A stretch of 64,000 nucleotides of DNA, taken from Chrysoporthe austroafricana (Eukaryota; Ascomycota; Sordariomycetes; Diaporthales; Cryphonectriaceae). The position numbers and the translations under genes are program-made. Under the pieces are notes generated by a model. The model had not been told where the DNA came from. It saw only the letters and a program-made list of their open reading frames with translations, and searched no databases. The stretch lies in contig JYIP02000012.1 in the NCBI GenBank assembly GCA_001051155.2, positions 62,001 to 126,000 of the forward strand, read 5' to 3'. Shown in pieces: positions 38,321-51,300 of this stretch (positions are counted from its first letter, which is position 1; the number at the start of each line of letters is the position of its first letter).

Positions 38321-38752
38321 TATTATAACTTAATAAGGAAAGCAAGATATGCAAGGGAAGAATAAAAGCAAATAAGCATTCTATTCGCAGCCCTATTTAC
38401 TATACCTTTCCTATAGCTTAAGTAAGCTAGGGTTAGGGTTAATAGGATTTGAAGATTTGCGCTAAAGCTATTAAATTTAGGATTTAAAGGATTTATTACA
38501 AATCTAGCAAATCTAATATTGAAGAGCTAAATATATAAGAATAGGATATTTACCAGATAGATTATTATAGCCTTTCAGTTATCAATTTAAGTATTAATTG
38601 GACCCTATTATTAATAGCCAATTAAAGCTTATAAATATTGCAAATGTTTAATGAATTCGTTCTAAAATTCAAAGCAATATTTAATACCGTTTTTGCTAGC
38701 ATAAACCCTTTAACTCTGCGGTTATTTTAGGATTGCAGTAGCATTTATAATA
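38321..38752 (+). repeat. 3' LTR of A2
   Basis: 432 bases, same length and ends as the 5' LTR, but visibly more TpA-rich. Telomere-like AGGGTTAGGGTTAAT at about 38,428-38,442. Confidence 0.92.
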
Positions 38753-38757
38753 CTTTA

Positions 38758-41100
38758 TTTATAAGGCTGCTATTCTTATCTTACCGAAAAATATTCTGAA
38801 ATTCTTTAAGTTTCGTATTTTAATAATTTAATTATTTGCTAAATATATCTGCTTTGCTATTTTCGGATCCTTTATATTAAATAATTTTTAAATTGAATTA
38901 TAAAAAGAATTCTGCTTATTTAATTTATTATTTATTTAGGATTTTCGTTATTATAAATATTATCAGGTTTTTATAATCGGAATATATTATAATCTAATAT
39001 TTAATTCCGATTAAATAATATTGCTATTCCTTAAATGCTTTTACAATTGTTATTAATTCTTTATCTGAAATGCTATAATTGAATTCCGAGCTATTCAATT
39101 TCTTTGAAAAGTTGCTTACGATTTTAAAGCATTTTTAATCGTTTCGTTAACCAAATTATTTCCCGAATGCATAATCCGATATATCGGTTTCGATATTAAA
39201 TAGCTTATTTGAATTTGCTTTGCAAAATATAAGTTTTAATATAATTTATTTTTTGATTTTATTAAATGCTTTTTATATTTCTTATATTTATTCGAATTTC
39301 TAATCTTTTTTCGTAAGGTTTGTAAAAAAGCATACGATTTTGTTATAATTTCGAATAAATTATTAATAAAAATTAATATAACCGAAAAATATTCTGATTT
39401 CCTTAATTTCTTTTAATATAAGCTATTTTTTTATTATTTAAATTTTATTTTTCTATATATTAATTTTATTTAATTCTATTATATAATCGAAATAATTGAT
39501 TTTCTGTTAATAGAAATAATATTTGCTAATTCTAATAAAAACTTATTATATATGCTATTTATATAATTTAAAGTTTCTGAAATAAATAAGGATATTATTA
39601 AAGTAAACGATAATAATAATATTTAAATATTCGCAAAAAATATCGTTAATTATTTCTTGGAAAGATATAAGCACGTTAATTAGTTTAAAAAGTAAAATTA
39701 TATATTCGAAATATCCGTAACGAATCTTAAATGCTATTTTCCAAATATTATTTTTTTTAATCCGGATATAATAATATCTTTTTTTAAAATCGAATATTGT
39801 AAACTAATTTGTTCTAATTAATCGATTTTGCATTTTTCTTATTAGAAATAAAGGATAGCAATTCTTAATCGTAATATCATTAAGCTATCGATAGTTTATA
39901 TAAAATTGTAATTTGTTATATTTTTTAAGTATAAATAAAATCGGGTATTTTGCAAGTAATTGCGATTTCTATATATAATTTCTTTTTAAATTCTTATTAA
40001 TATATTTTCTAAATGCTTTAAGCTTTGCTTAATCGAGCTTATAAATAAAGTAATTCTGAAATTTTATTCTTTTTTTAATAGCATTTTGTAATTAAAAGGG
40101 CTGTATTTTAATAGATTAATATCGAATTTCTTTTGCTATAATTTCTTAAATTCGTAATATTCTTTTAATACGTTTTTGAATTCCGGTAATAGTCTTTTCT
40201 CGTTTTCTAAAATTTGGAAAAATAAAAAGTACCGTTAAGCATATTTTGCTTCGCTTGCTTCTTATTATTGCTTTCAAAGCTTAACCTTTAATAGTTTCAA
40301 GTATTTATTATTTATTAGCTCGAATTTCTACCCGTAATTTTCCTATATTTGTTATTTCGGAAGCTATATTTCCTTATAGTTTTATAATCTATATAGTTTT
40401 ATAACGCTTTGCGCTAAATCGATTTCTTATTAATTGCTAATCGCTTAATTTTCTAATTTGTTTTTAATTTGTATTTATAAGTTCGAAATATTCGTAACTT
40501 TTCTCTATTTTCTAGCAAATCTGTTTGCTTTAAAAGTATATTTAAGCTTATTTAAATATATATTCCTAATACTATCTTTAATAATTAAAACTTTCCTTTT
40601 TCCGTTAATTGCAATTTTTTCAATAAGTACGGCTTATTTTTATAAAATCTGGCTAATAATCTAATCGATTCGAAAATTATATTTCTTAAGCTAAAGTATT
40701 CCTAGAATTAATTCGTATTATATTATATTTGTAATATTGAAAGTAGTTTTTGTCTTAAAGCTTTAGATCGAAATAAGTAAGTAATTAGTTTCTATATCGA
40801 TTATATCAAAGTTATATATAACCGCTTTTCTTTCTATAATATTGAGTTTATAAGGATTTTTTTTCTGCATTTAAGGGATTCGTTCTTTATTAACGACTTC
40901 TAGCAAAATAAAATTTCCTTATACGCTGCTATTCAAAAGTGCGCTATATCGTTGCTCGTTAATATATACGTTTAATATAATATATTTCTTATTTTCTTTT
41001 ATAATTGCGTATAAAGACTTCGTAATCCTAATCGGCTATTATCCTATTATAAGCGATTCTTTCTTTTTGGGGTATTTTAAGCTTCTTTCGTTACTTGCTT
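38758..41100 (-). pseudogene. Protease, reverse transcriptase and RNase H of A3
   Basis: Minus strand continuation of A3 pol beyond the A2 insertion. Protease region near 40,910-40,965 (ALLNSS, then GNFI). RT catalytic motif YFNN near 39,560-39,600. The long open frame on the opposite strand at 40,458-40,664 is only the shadow of this conserved region and recurs at 43,934-44,170 in A1. Confidence 0.8.
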
Positions 41101-42129
41101 TACTAGCTTTCGCGTTTGGCTTTAGCTATATTGCTTTGCCTTCTCGGCCTTTTGCAATCGATACTATTTTTTAGCTTTGTCTTATATATAAATAGAATAT
41201 GCTATAATATAATATTGCTCTTATATCGTTTTTCTTTAAATATACTTCTATAAATAATTATTGGGTAATTTAATATAAGCATTATTATTCTTAACGTACA
41301 AGATTTTTCTGTATTTTTCTCGGGATTCTATAATAAGTTAAATTAATTAGTCTTATTCCTTAATTGGGAACCAATTATATTTAATTTTCTCGCTAAAATA
41401 TATTTAGCAGTTATAATAAATATAACTTATTTAAGCAAGTTTATAATAACGAAAGTATAAGTAACTGATTTTTCTATCTTTTTAAGGTTTATATTTGCTA
41501 TTCTAAAACGGGATGTTTTGGAAAAGTTCTTATAATATAAGCTTATAAACAAAGTGCTTAACCTTTATATGCTTGGATATTTAGCTATTTTGCTTTAATT
41601 GTTCCTATTTTGTATATTAGGTAACCGTTTTTTCTGTTTCCGTATTGAATTCTTTTTCGGGCGTAAAGGTTAGCAAGTTATTTGGCTATTTATTTTATAG
41701 CGCTATTTTTCCAAATATAGCATTAAGCGTAAGTATGCTTATTTCGTATCCTATTATCGCGTCCTATTATCGATCGAAGTAATAGTTTAAAGGAAACTTC
41801 CTTAAGTCTTTTTCCTTAGCGTCTAAAAGGTTATTTGAGCAGTCGGAATTACTGCTATTTATAGCCGTATCGTAAATGGGGCTTTTTTTTCCTATAGCAA
41901 GTTGCTTTTATCTTTTAAGTTTGCATAAGAATTATTTTAAACTTTCTTTTGCTAAGAAGTGCAATAAGCAATAGTTTTAATAGCAAGCTATTTAACTTAT
42001 ACTGCCGTAATTAAAGTCCGCTGCTTATTCCGGTAAGATATTATTATTTAGCTAATTAGGTTTCTATTATTAAGCGATATTAACTTATCTTTCCGGGATT
42101 AGTTTCCAATTTTATTTTTTCTTTTCTTA

Positions 42130-43080
42130 ATAGCAATTGCGTGCGATATAGCCTTTTTTGCCGCAATTATAACAGGTAATTCTTTTGCATTACTTTCGTA
42201 TTAGAGTATTTAATTTTATAAGTTTAATATATATCGTATTTGAATAAGCTATATTATTCCGAGCTTTCTATTAGAACTTGCGCTTTCTTAAATTGGGTTA
42301 ATATTTCGGAATGCTATTATAGTTTTTCTATTATTATTAGCGCCGCTTATAAAGTCGATTGTCGATATAAACTGCTTTGTTAATAAATTCGCTAAATTTT
42401 TCAGGCCGGTTTTCTTTATAAAGTTCGTTTTTAATTTCTTCTTTAAATCCTATATAATAAGCATTTATAAAGAATTCGTTTTTATAATTAAAATAAGCGA
42501 TAATTTGTCTGAATTTAATTATATAGTTCGTAGCTAAACCGGTTTATCGAAATGCTTTTAATTGCTATATTGCAATGCATTTCTTATTTAAATCCTTAAA
42601 AGTTTTAGTAAAGGCCGATTTAAAATTAGCATAATGCTGAAAAATGCGTTTAGTATTCTCAGAACGGAAATCCTCGTTATTATTCAAATAGTTACGGAAA
42701 GTTAGCTTTTATTATTAAAAGGCCGTTCTTTTAAAACGGCTTCCCGCGAAATCGATTTTGTTATAAATAGTTTTGAACTAAGCGCTATAATATTTGAAAT
42801 AGGCTTTAAGTTAAATTAAAAAGGCCTGGAAGTCTTTTCGAATGCTTTTATAAAGCTTAAGCTTATTAAGCTTAAAAGCTTTAGCTTATTAAAGAGCATT
42901 AAAGCGGAAAACCTCGTTTTTAATTTTTTTAAACTATTAGTATAAAGCTATATTTTATTGCTAGAGCTGCTTATTAGTAAAGATAGTTAAGGCTTTTTCC
43001 TGAAAAGCTTAATTGCTAAAAGAAAACGGAATTTAAAGCATTATCGTATTTCCAATATTGCTTAAAAGGTATATATTAAA
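42130..43080 (-). pseudogene. gag of A3
   Basis: Minus strand capsid region. The zinc knuckle at 42,133-42,174 reads CYNCGKKGYIARNC; all three Cys remain, only the His is replaced by Tyr. The least damaged of the three zinc knuckles. Confidence 0.82.
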
Positions 43081-43092
43081 CCGTTCCTAAAT

Positions 43093-43106
43093 AAGAATTG
43101 TAAAAA
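43093..43106 (-). other. Putative self-priming primer-binding site of A3
   Basis: Minus strand sequence TTTTTACAATTC after the 5' LTR; its complement GAATTGTAAA is near-identical to the R start CAATCGTAAA in the same LTR. Confidence 0.45.
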
Positions 43107-43581
43107 TGTTATAAATGCTGCAGCAATTTTAAGATAAACTATAGAATTAAAGGATTTATACTAGCAAAAACGGTATTAAATATAGCTTTATATATCGGAA
43201 ACTTATTTAATAAATATTTGCAATATTTATAAGCTTATAAGGCTATTATTTAAATATAGAGTAAGGGCTAAATAATATTTAAATTTACGATTGAAAAGCT
43301 ATAATAATTTATTGGGTATATATACTATCTTTATATATCTAGCTTTTTAGTTCTGGATCGATAGTTTCTTATACCGAGTTTATCGATTCTTTTGGATCGA
43401 TATCGATCTTATCGAATCTATCGATCTTTTTGGATCGATATCGATCCTATCGATCCTAATTAACCCTAACTCTTAATTACGTAAGCATTTATAAGTTCTT
43501 TTCTAGCAAAGCTAAAAGTAAAGTATCTAATTAGCATTCTTTTTCTTTTTATATACCCCGGTCTCTTGCTAGGTTATAATA
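43107..43581 (-). repeat. 5' LTR of A3
   Basis: 475 bases. Its inner end keeps the unmutated TGTTATAA (43,107-43,114), confirming the original terminal repeat TGTTATAA/TTATAACA. Carries the same two GATCGATATCGATC palindromes (43,395-43,408; 43,433-43,446) and AACCCTAAC as its partner. Confidence 0.92.
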
Positions 43582-45009
43582 TAAAACAATAGCCGATTAG
43601 AACTATAAGGTCTTTATACGCAATTATAAAGGGAAACGAGAAATATATTATACTGGATGCATATATTAACGGGTAACGATATAGCGCATTTTTAGATAGC
43701 GGCATATAAAGGAATTTTATTTTGCTAGAAATCGTTAATAAAGAATGAATTCCTTAAATGCAAAAGGAAAATCCTTATAAATTTAATATTATAAAAGGAA
43801 AAGCGGTTGTATATAATCTTAATATAATCGATATAGAAATTAATTACTTATTTATTTCGATTTAAAACCTTATAATAAATACTACTTTTAATATTATAGA
43901 TACGGCATAATATAAATTGATTTTAAGAATATTTTAGCTTAAAAAGCATAATTCTCGAATCGATTGGACTATTAGCCAGATTTTATAAGAATAAGTTATA
44001 TTTACTAAAAAGGTTGCAATTAACGAAAAAAAGAAAGTTTTAATTACTGAAAACGATATCGGAAGCATGCATTTAAATAAGCTTAGATATACTTTTAAAG
44101 AAAATAAACTTGCTAAGAAATAAAGAAAAGTTATAAATATTTTAAACTTATAAATACGGGTTAAAGACAAATTAGAAAATTAAGCGGCTAGCAATTAATA
44201 AAAGATCGATTTAGTATAAAGCGTTATAAAATTATATGGGCTATAGAATTATAAGGAAATACCGCTTCCAAAATAATAAATATAAAGAGATTGCAAGAAG
44301 AAATTCGGGCGAATAAATAATAAATACTTGAAACTATTAAAAGTTAAGCCCCGAAAATAATAATAAGAAGCAAGCAAAATAAAATACGCTTAATAGTATT
44401 TTTTATTCTTCTAAATTTTAGAAAACGAAAAAAGACTATTATTTGAATTTAAAAACGTACCGAAAAAATATTACAAATTCAAGAAATTATAGCAAAGAAA
44501 ATTCAATATTAATTTACTAGAATATAGCCCTTTTAATTATAAAATTCCATTGAAAAAAAGAACGAAATTCTAAAATTATCTTATTTATAAGCTTAATTAA
44601 ATAAAGCTCGAAATATTTAAAGAATATATTAACGAGAATCTGAAAAAAAGTTATATACGAAAATCGCAATTACTTGCAAGATATTCGATTTTATTTATAC
44701 TCAAAAAGAATAGCAAATTACGATTTTATATAAACTATTAGCAGCTTAATAATATTATAATCAAAAATCGCTATCTTTTATTTTTAATAAGAGAAATAAA
44801 GGATTGATTAGTCGGAATAAACTAATTTATTATATTCGATTTCAAAGAAGAATATTATTATATCCGAATTAAAAAAAATAATATTTGGAAAATAGCATTT
44901 AAAACCCGTTATAAATATTTCGAATACGTAATCTTACTTTTTGGATTAATTAATGCGCTTATATTTTTCTAAGAAATAATTAATAATATCTTTTGCGAAT
45001 ATTTAATAA
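43582..45009 (+). pseudogene. A1 pol, part 1: protease and first half of reverse transcriptase
   Basis: Resumes where 28,916 stopped (ACAATAGCCGATTAG matches A2 at 33,960). Runs through the RT region matching A2 34,790-35,380 and is cut by B1 a few codons before the catalytic YxDD position. Confidence 0.85.
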
Positions 45010-45211
45010 TAGCAAAACTTATAAACAAAGTAAATTCGTAATAAATTCGCTTAATAAATTTATAATAAATCCTTTAATAAATATGCAATGAATTTATTAA
45101 ATAAATGCTATACCCTTATTAAAAGGCTTATATAATGCTTTAATAGGCTTTTAGCATAATTTACTTTTTTGGAAAAACGATACTTTATAATATATTTTAA
45201 TACATTTACTA
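45010..45211 (+). repeat. 5' LTR of B1
   Basis: 202 bases, TAGCAAAAC to TTTACTA, same length as 55,459-55,660. TATA-like elements near 45,130 and 45,190. Confidence 0.82.
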
Positions 45212-45250
45212 TCAATTAGTAATTATGCTTTGCATGCTTTTATTGCATAA

Positions 45251-45425
45251 TCGGGTTTCAATTATCGGCTTTATAAAGCAATAATTCTTATAAAAATATC
45301 AGTTTTATAAAATAATAGCTTTTATAGAAATATCGGCTCTATAAAATATTAGTTCTTATAAAAATATCGGTTTTATAAAATATCGGCTTTTATAGAAATA
45401 GCGTTCTTATAAGAAATATTATAAT
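45251..45425 (+). repeat. Tandem repeats in the B1 leader
   Basis: About ten diverged copies of an 18-19-base unit like ATCGGCTTTATAAAAAT. The same array occurs in B2 at about 56,210-56,375, so it belongs to the family. Confidence 0.7.
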
Positions 45426-45539
45426 TATTTATAGATAATTTATTGCTAATTCATTATAGCAATTACTAGCAATAATATTTTATTATTGCGGCTTATTAAT
45501 TATATTGAAATTAAGCATCCCGCTTAAGTATATAAGTTT

Positions 45540-48370
45540 ATATAAGCTTTGAACGACCCTGAAAAGAAGGATTGGGTTATATCGGATATCAAAATCTTTC
45601 TCGAAATCGCATACGCTTTTGTTAATTGGAAACTTTTGGCCGATCGATACGAAAAAGCGAAATAGAATTCCAAAAAAGCCAATGTACTTTTGCAGAAAGC
45701 AAAGGCATAAGTAATTAAGCAAGGATAGCCTTTATTGCTTAAATATTGGATTTAAGAAAGAAGAAAGTCGAATTTCGATAAGAATTTATTTTAGTAAATA
45801 GGAAAGAATAATATATTCTGGGAAGATTTCTTTAAATATTGCAAATTTCGATAGCTTGCCGAAATAATAACGGAAAAAGAACGATAATAAATGCTTATAG
45901 AAATAAATAAAAGTAAAGATACTTTTCGACTTAATAATTCGGAAAATCCGTTAGAAAAATTAGCTTAATAATAAGTTATTGAAAATCGAAAGTATTATAT
46001 ATTTGAATATATTAATACTAATAGCAGAATTAAATATATTTATTTATTACGATATTCGACCAAAAACTCAGATTCCAGATTTACCGATAAATCCGAAAAT
46101 TCTTTAGCTATAATAAAAAGAATAGATAAAAACAAAAGAAAATAATTAATTCTAAGAAATAAGCATACTTTTTCTTTTCCCAATAAAAACTTAGAATCGG
46201 AATATTTTTAGATAAAATTCTATTATAATTATCCCGGCTAACCTTATAAATTTTATAGCAAAAAGCATATTAATGCCTTAATCGAATTTATTGAATTATT
46301 TATAGCTTTTCGAGAAAAAAGATTATAAAGAAAAAAAATTAAATAAGAGAAAATCGGATAGTTTTATTATTATCCTTTAGAAATACCCGACTTTTTCTTT
46401 CTTAATTATTAGCTTATTGGATTAATTTCTGCAGCAACCTGAAATAAAAGCAATCTATTAAAACGGCTTTATTTCGGAAAAAGCAATACGTATTAAGTTC
46501 AAGAAAATATTCCGATTGCAATAAACTTTCAATATGCAAGCGCTTTAATCGGAATTTATTAAAAAACCCTTTCCCGTTTCGACTGCGAAATATTATACTA
46601 GCAATGGATATCGCTTTACTAAACTAGCATTTCCTAATATTAAAGAATATATCCGATAAATATTTATATTAAGGGCAGGAAATTAACTAGATTAAAGATT
46701 ATTTTCGGGCCCCGAACCAGATATTGAAATTAATTCTAATTTCCAAAAAGAATTAATCAGTAAATTAAATAGATTACCGGATTTATCGAATTCTAATAAT
46801 AATGAAAGCAATAGTTCTCGAAACTTATTATTCGGCTATAAGCGATTTAAAAATCTCTAAGCATATTAACTTGATTTATTTAAATTTATAGCATTGCTTA
46901 TTAGTATTAATAAGAAATTTAAGGATATAATTATAAAATAATTCCGATTTTATAAGAATTGAAACAATTATATTAATTTAATAGTTATATTTATTATAAA
47001 TAGCAAAATTACTATTTGGAAAAACTTTCAAGCTTTTATAAACCGGTATAAAATATATATAGCTAGAAATGCAAAATGCGCTAAATATTTTAATTTTTAT
47101 TTATTTGCTTGCTTAATTAAAATAGTATATATTTAATTCTATTTTATATTATTCTCTTAAAAGCATAAAGATTTTATTTTATATAAATATAATTAAAGCT
47201 AATAAAAGAAGTAATTAAGAAAAGATTTTTTTATATTACAAAAAATTATAAAAGATTTGCTAAATATTTAATAATATTCTAAGAAAAATATACGAAATAA
47301 TTGCAATATTCTAGAATTTACCCATTATATTTATTAATTTATTAAGCTAGCCGAATATTCAAATTCGTATTTAACTAGAAATATTTAGAATCGAATCGAT
47401 AAAGAATTAATAATTAGATATTTCGATAGATTTAATCGAAATGAAAATGCAAAGGATTTCGAAAAATATCTTAAGGCAAAATAAGAAATATAGCATATTT
47501 TCGAATTAAATTGCATAATAAGATTATTTCGTAAACCTGCGCAATCGGTATAGAAAGTTATATAATCGGCTATTAATTTTCCCAATATTAATATTTATTT
47601 CCTAGTTAATATATTCCCAAAATACTCTAGAAAATTCAAGCTTTAAAGACTTAAATATTTATTCTGCCCGATAAGGATATTTAATTAGCCAAATCTATTT
47701 AAAGGCATTAAATATATCCTGAAATACGAATTCCGAAAGCTTTTATTAAAATAATAGCGAAAATTAATAAATGCTCGAAACTAATTACGGAAACGGATAA
47801 TTAAATAATAAAATATCTCTAATACGGCTAGGAAGATATTAACCAATATTATGGATAATAGCAAAAATTCAATTTCAAAAAAACCGAAATTTCCAATCGC
47901 ATTTTTATTATCAATTCGTACGAAAAGATGCTAGAGAACGTTTTGTCCAATTAACCTTAGCAAATTTCAATATCGATAACGGAAAATTGCAATATAATTC
48001 AAATAAAGAAAATAAGCTAGCTCGAAAAGGCTATTTCCTTATAAATAACGATCTATTTATAGCGAATAGCGATAAATAAAATAAAGAGATTAAAAATAAC
48101 GAAAATCTATAAAAGCAAGAAAATAAGTTGGAAAAATAAGCTAATAAGGAAAACGTAATAATCGAAAACGATATCTGGATTTTTCGAGCTGAAAAAGTAA
48201 AATTATCGGTAAACGAAAATATATTCTATATTAAGTATTCTATATAACCATTTAATCAGTTATAGAATTTTCTTAAAATCGATATATAAAAGGGAAAAAT
48301 CTTAAGATATAATATTTTTATATTTACAGTTAAGCCTTATTAAAGCAATGGCTATATATATACAAAAGCT
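45540..48370 (+). pseudogene. ORF1/gag region of B1
   Basis: A frame through 45,552 starts with NDPEKKDWVISDIKIFLE and a helical stretch (LLADRYEKAK), likely a coiled coil, and continues for over a kilobase with mainly TAA/TAG breaks. A second conserved block at about 46,870-47,130 (WKNFQAFINRYKIYIARNAK) is matched by an 80-codon open frame at 57,840-58,082 in B2 and may be the capsid part. No clear zinc knuckle seen. Confidence 0.6.
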
Positions 48371-51300
48371 ACAGCTAAAGCATACTCGAATAAGCCGGAT
48401 ATAAAAGTTTGTATTAATATAAGCGCTAGTTATTATATTATCGCTAAAGAATTGCTAGTATAATTTTTTAAAATAAAAATAAATTAAAATATAAAAGCCA
48501 AGCTTAAAAACGTAAGCCAATCGCTAGCAAAAAGTTAAGCTAAATTCAACCTATATTTCTAGGGCAATAAGTACAGCTATTCAATTATATTTCGTATTCG
48601 AATAAAAGCTTAAGTATTAAATCGACTAGAAGCAAATATCTTATTAGGATAAAAATATAATATTCTTTACGAATTAAATATTCTGAATTCAGAATCGTTT
48701 ATACGATTTGGTTATTTTAATAATATTATAATAAAAATAGAAATATTTGCTCGAATGCTAATATAATCCTAATAAGCAAAAGCCGCAATTATTATAATAA
48801 TGCTATTTAAATTTTATAAGCTAATTCCTATTAATATTAAGCGAATCCCAAAAATATAACCTTTCTATTTAAGCCGAAATAGAAAGAATAAATAAATTGC
48901 TTAATAAGCTACTAGATCAAAGAGGTTCTAATAACGAATTAAGCAATAACCCTTTTAAAAATCCAGAAAAACCAATTTCTAAAAACGGTCGAATTATTCC
49001 AAACGGATTATATAACCTTGCTAGCGAATTATAATAACTATTATTATATCGCGCAATAATACTTCTTTTAACGAATTAAAAACAAGTTATAGCTTTCAGG
49101 AAAGCTGAATTCAAATTAATTATTATTTATTAAGCATATTTTCTAACAAATTGCGGAAATTACTGGAAAACAGCTAGAAAAGTACTAATTTCCAGATATA
49201 GAAATTCCCGAAATAAGAAATTATTTCGAAAACAATAATAAACTAAAGATTCGAAAGAATAAAGCTATTAAAGAATCGGAAATTGATTTCGGTATATATA
49301 TTTGCAAGCATTTACCGGAATTTTTTTATAAAATTATAAAGCTAATATAAGCATATATTAGAATTTTCAAAAATATAAATCCCGTTAATATACTAATCGA
49401 TTAATAAATAAAAATCGATTTAATTGAAAAATAGCAGAATCAGAAAATAGAATAAAAGCTATATTATTTATATAAAGAAAATTAAAAAGTAATTAATAAA
49501 GTTTTAAATAAATTATATTAGCAAAATCGAGCTAAATAAGTTATAAATATAATGCTATTCGGTTTATTAATTTTTGTAATTTGGAAGAATATAAATAGCT
49601 AGAAAAAAAGATATATAATAATTAATTTACGCGCTTTAAATAAAATCTTAATTCCTAATACTTACCCCTTACTATTATAGCAGGAAATTATTAAATAGCT
49701 AAAAGGAAAAATATATATTACAATAATAGATATATAGCAATTTTTCTATCAATTTCTAATATATCCAAATTATAAAAACCGATTTACCGTTATCAATTAT
49801 TGCAATTAAAAAAGAATAAAAATTCTACTTATAGGATTTCGAAATTCACTATTTTATATCTAACGTTTTATGGATTAATTCTTACAATTATATTACAAGT
49901 TTGCTTCCGCTTTTATAAACAATATCATTATTCATTTAATTACAAAATAAGACTATTTATAATACTTACAAATTATCTTTTCGCTATTTTTACGCAAAAA
50001 TATTTTATTAACTGAACTTAAATCATTTCTTAAATATCTTTTAATCCAGATTTTAAGATTTAAAATAGACGAATTCGGAATTTCTAATACGGAATACCGG
50101 ATATAAGCTATTCGTAACCTGGAATTCCTTAAAACATTTTAGCAATTAGAAAGGTTTATTGGATTTACAGAATACTTATGCTACTTAATTCTTAAATATA
50201 ATTATAAAGTCAATCTATTTCAAAAAAAGAAAATTAGAATATTAAGCAAGGCTTGCTAATCGAATTATTTATTTTCAAATATAGAATAGCGAAACTATAT
50301 TATGCAAGCTACTTTCGACCCAATACCAGACAAAATTAATAATTTTTATAACTTTAAAATAGCTTTAAAAGCTAAAAATGCTTTATTTTACTATATCCCA
50401 GATAAATCTCTCTTTATCCAGCTAGATATATTTAAGAAAATAGGGTTTTTAAGCATTATTTTCCAATTAGCAAACGATTATATATAGAACGGAATATTGC
50501 TAATAGCAAATATAGCCGTATAATTAATTCTCTATTTAAGCAAAACGATTAATAAAGCAGAATGAAAGTACTAGCTTATAAAGCTAGAAATAGCTTATTT
50601 AATATAGCTAATACGAAAATTGCAAATAATAATAAAATCGAACCGAATTAAGCTAATTTATATTTTTACCGATTATATAACGATAATTAGCATTATTTAT
50701 TTATTATTTATAAATATAATAAATAAAATTAAGGCAAATATGCGGCTAATTCTCGTTTCGAAATATTTAAGCCAATTCGACTTGAAAGCATATTATATAC
50801 CGGAAAGGTCGAACGTTCTCACAAATATTATATTAAGATTATTATTTACTTAAAAACTTATTAACGATAAGGGCATTCTAGATAAGATATAGGAAAACGA
50901 ATTTATTTAAGTTTTCAATAAAATATCTATAAATAGCAAAATGAAAGGGCGTATTAAGAAGGAATACGAAAAATACCTCTTATAATTCAAAATAATTGAA
51001 TAATTGAAAAACTTAAATAAGGTTACTTAATTACTTTTTATATTAAATTATAATAGCTTACTGTTTTTCAAAGATTATTATAGGAAATAACGATTATATA
51101 TCCCGAATAAAATAGCATTGGATTTTATTAAAAAAGCTTATAATAGAAAATACTATTTCGGCATAAATTGCATATAATACGACTTAATAAATCGATTCGT
51201 TATCAAATACTGCTATGCCAAAATACGCAATTATATATCGATATATCGAGCTTGCAATAAGAACAAAAATAACTTATAGCAACCTTTAAAAGAAATATAG

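Larger units (their letters stand above)
31459..38752 (+). mobile_element. A2: complete family A chromovirus nested in A3
   Basis: 7,294 bases with two 432-bp LTRs and the five-base target duplication CTTTA (31,454-31,458 and 38,753-38,757). Removing it restores the A3 integrase-RNase H join, which matches A4 at about 22,655 where CTTTA occurs once. It contains gag, zinc knuckle, protease, RT, RNase H, integrase, chromodomain and the antisense gene. All frames carry RIP-type stops. Confidence 0.95.
28917..43581 (-). mobile_element. A3: full-length family A chromovirus, minus strand, split by A2
   Basis: Bounded by 475-bp LTRs, with flanks TAGAA (28,912-28,916) and TAAAA (43,582-43,586), a five-base target duplication differing by one G-to-A change. 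Without A2 and its duplication the element is about 7.37 kb. Minus-strand order: LTR, gag, protease, RT, RNase H, [A2], integrase, chromodomain, antisense gene, polypurine tract, LTR. It disrupts A1 between gag and protease. Confidence 0.92.

Noticed and set aside
40458..40664. 68-codon hydrophobic open frame, similar to one at 43,934-44,170 on the other strand
   Set aside because: Both are the antisense shadow of the same conserved protease region of family A pol; similarity is due to the element, not to a membrane protein gene.
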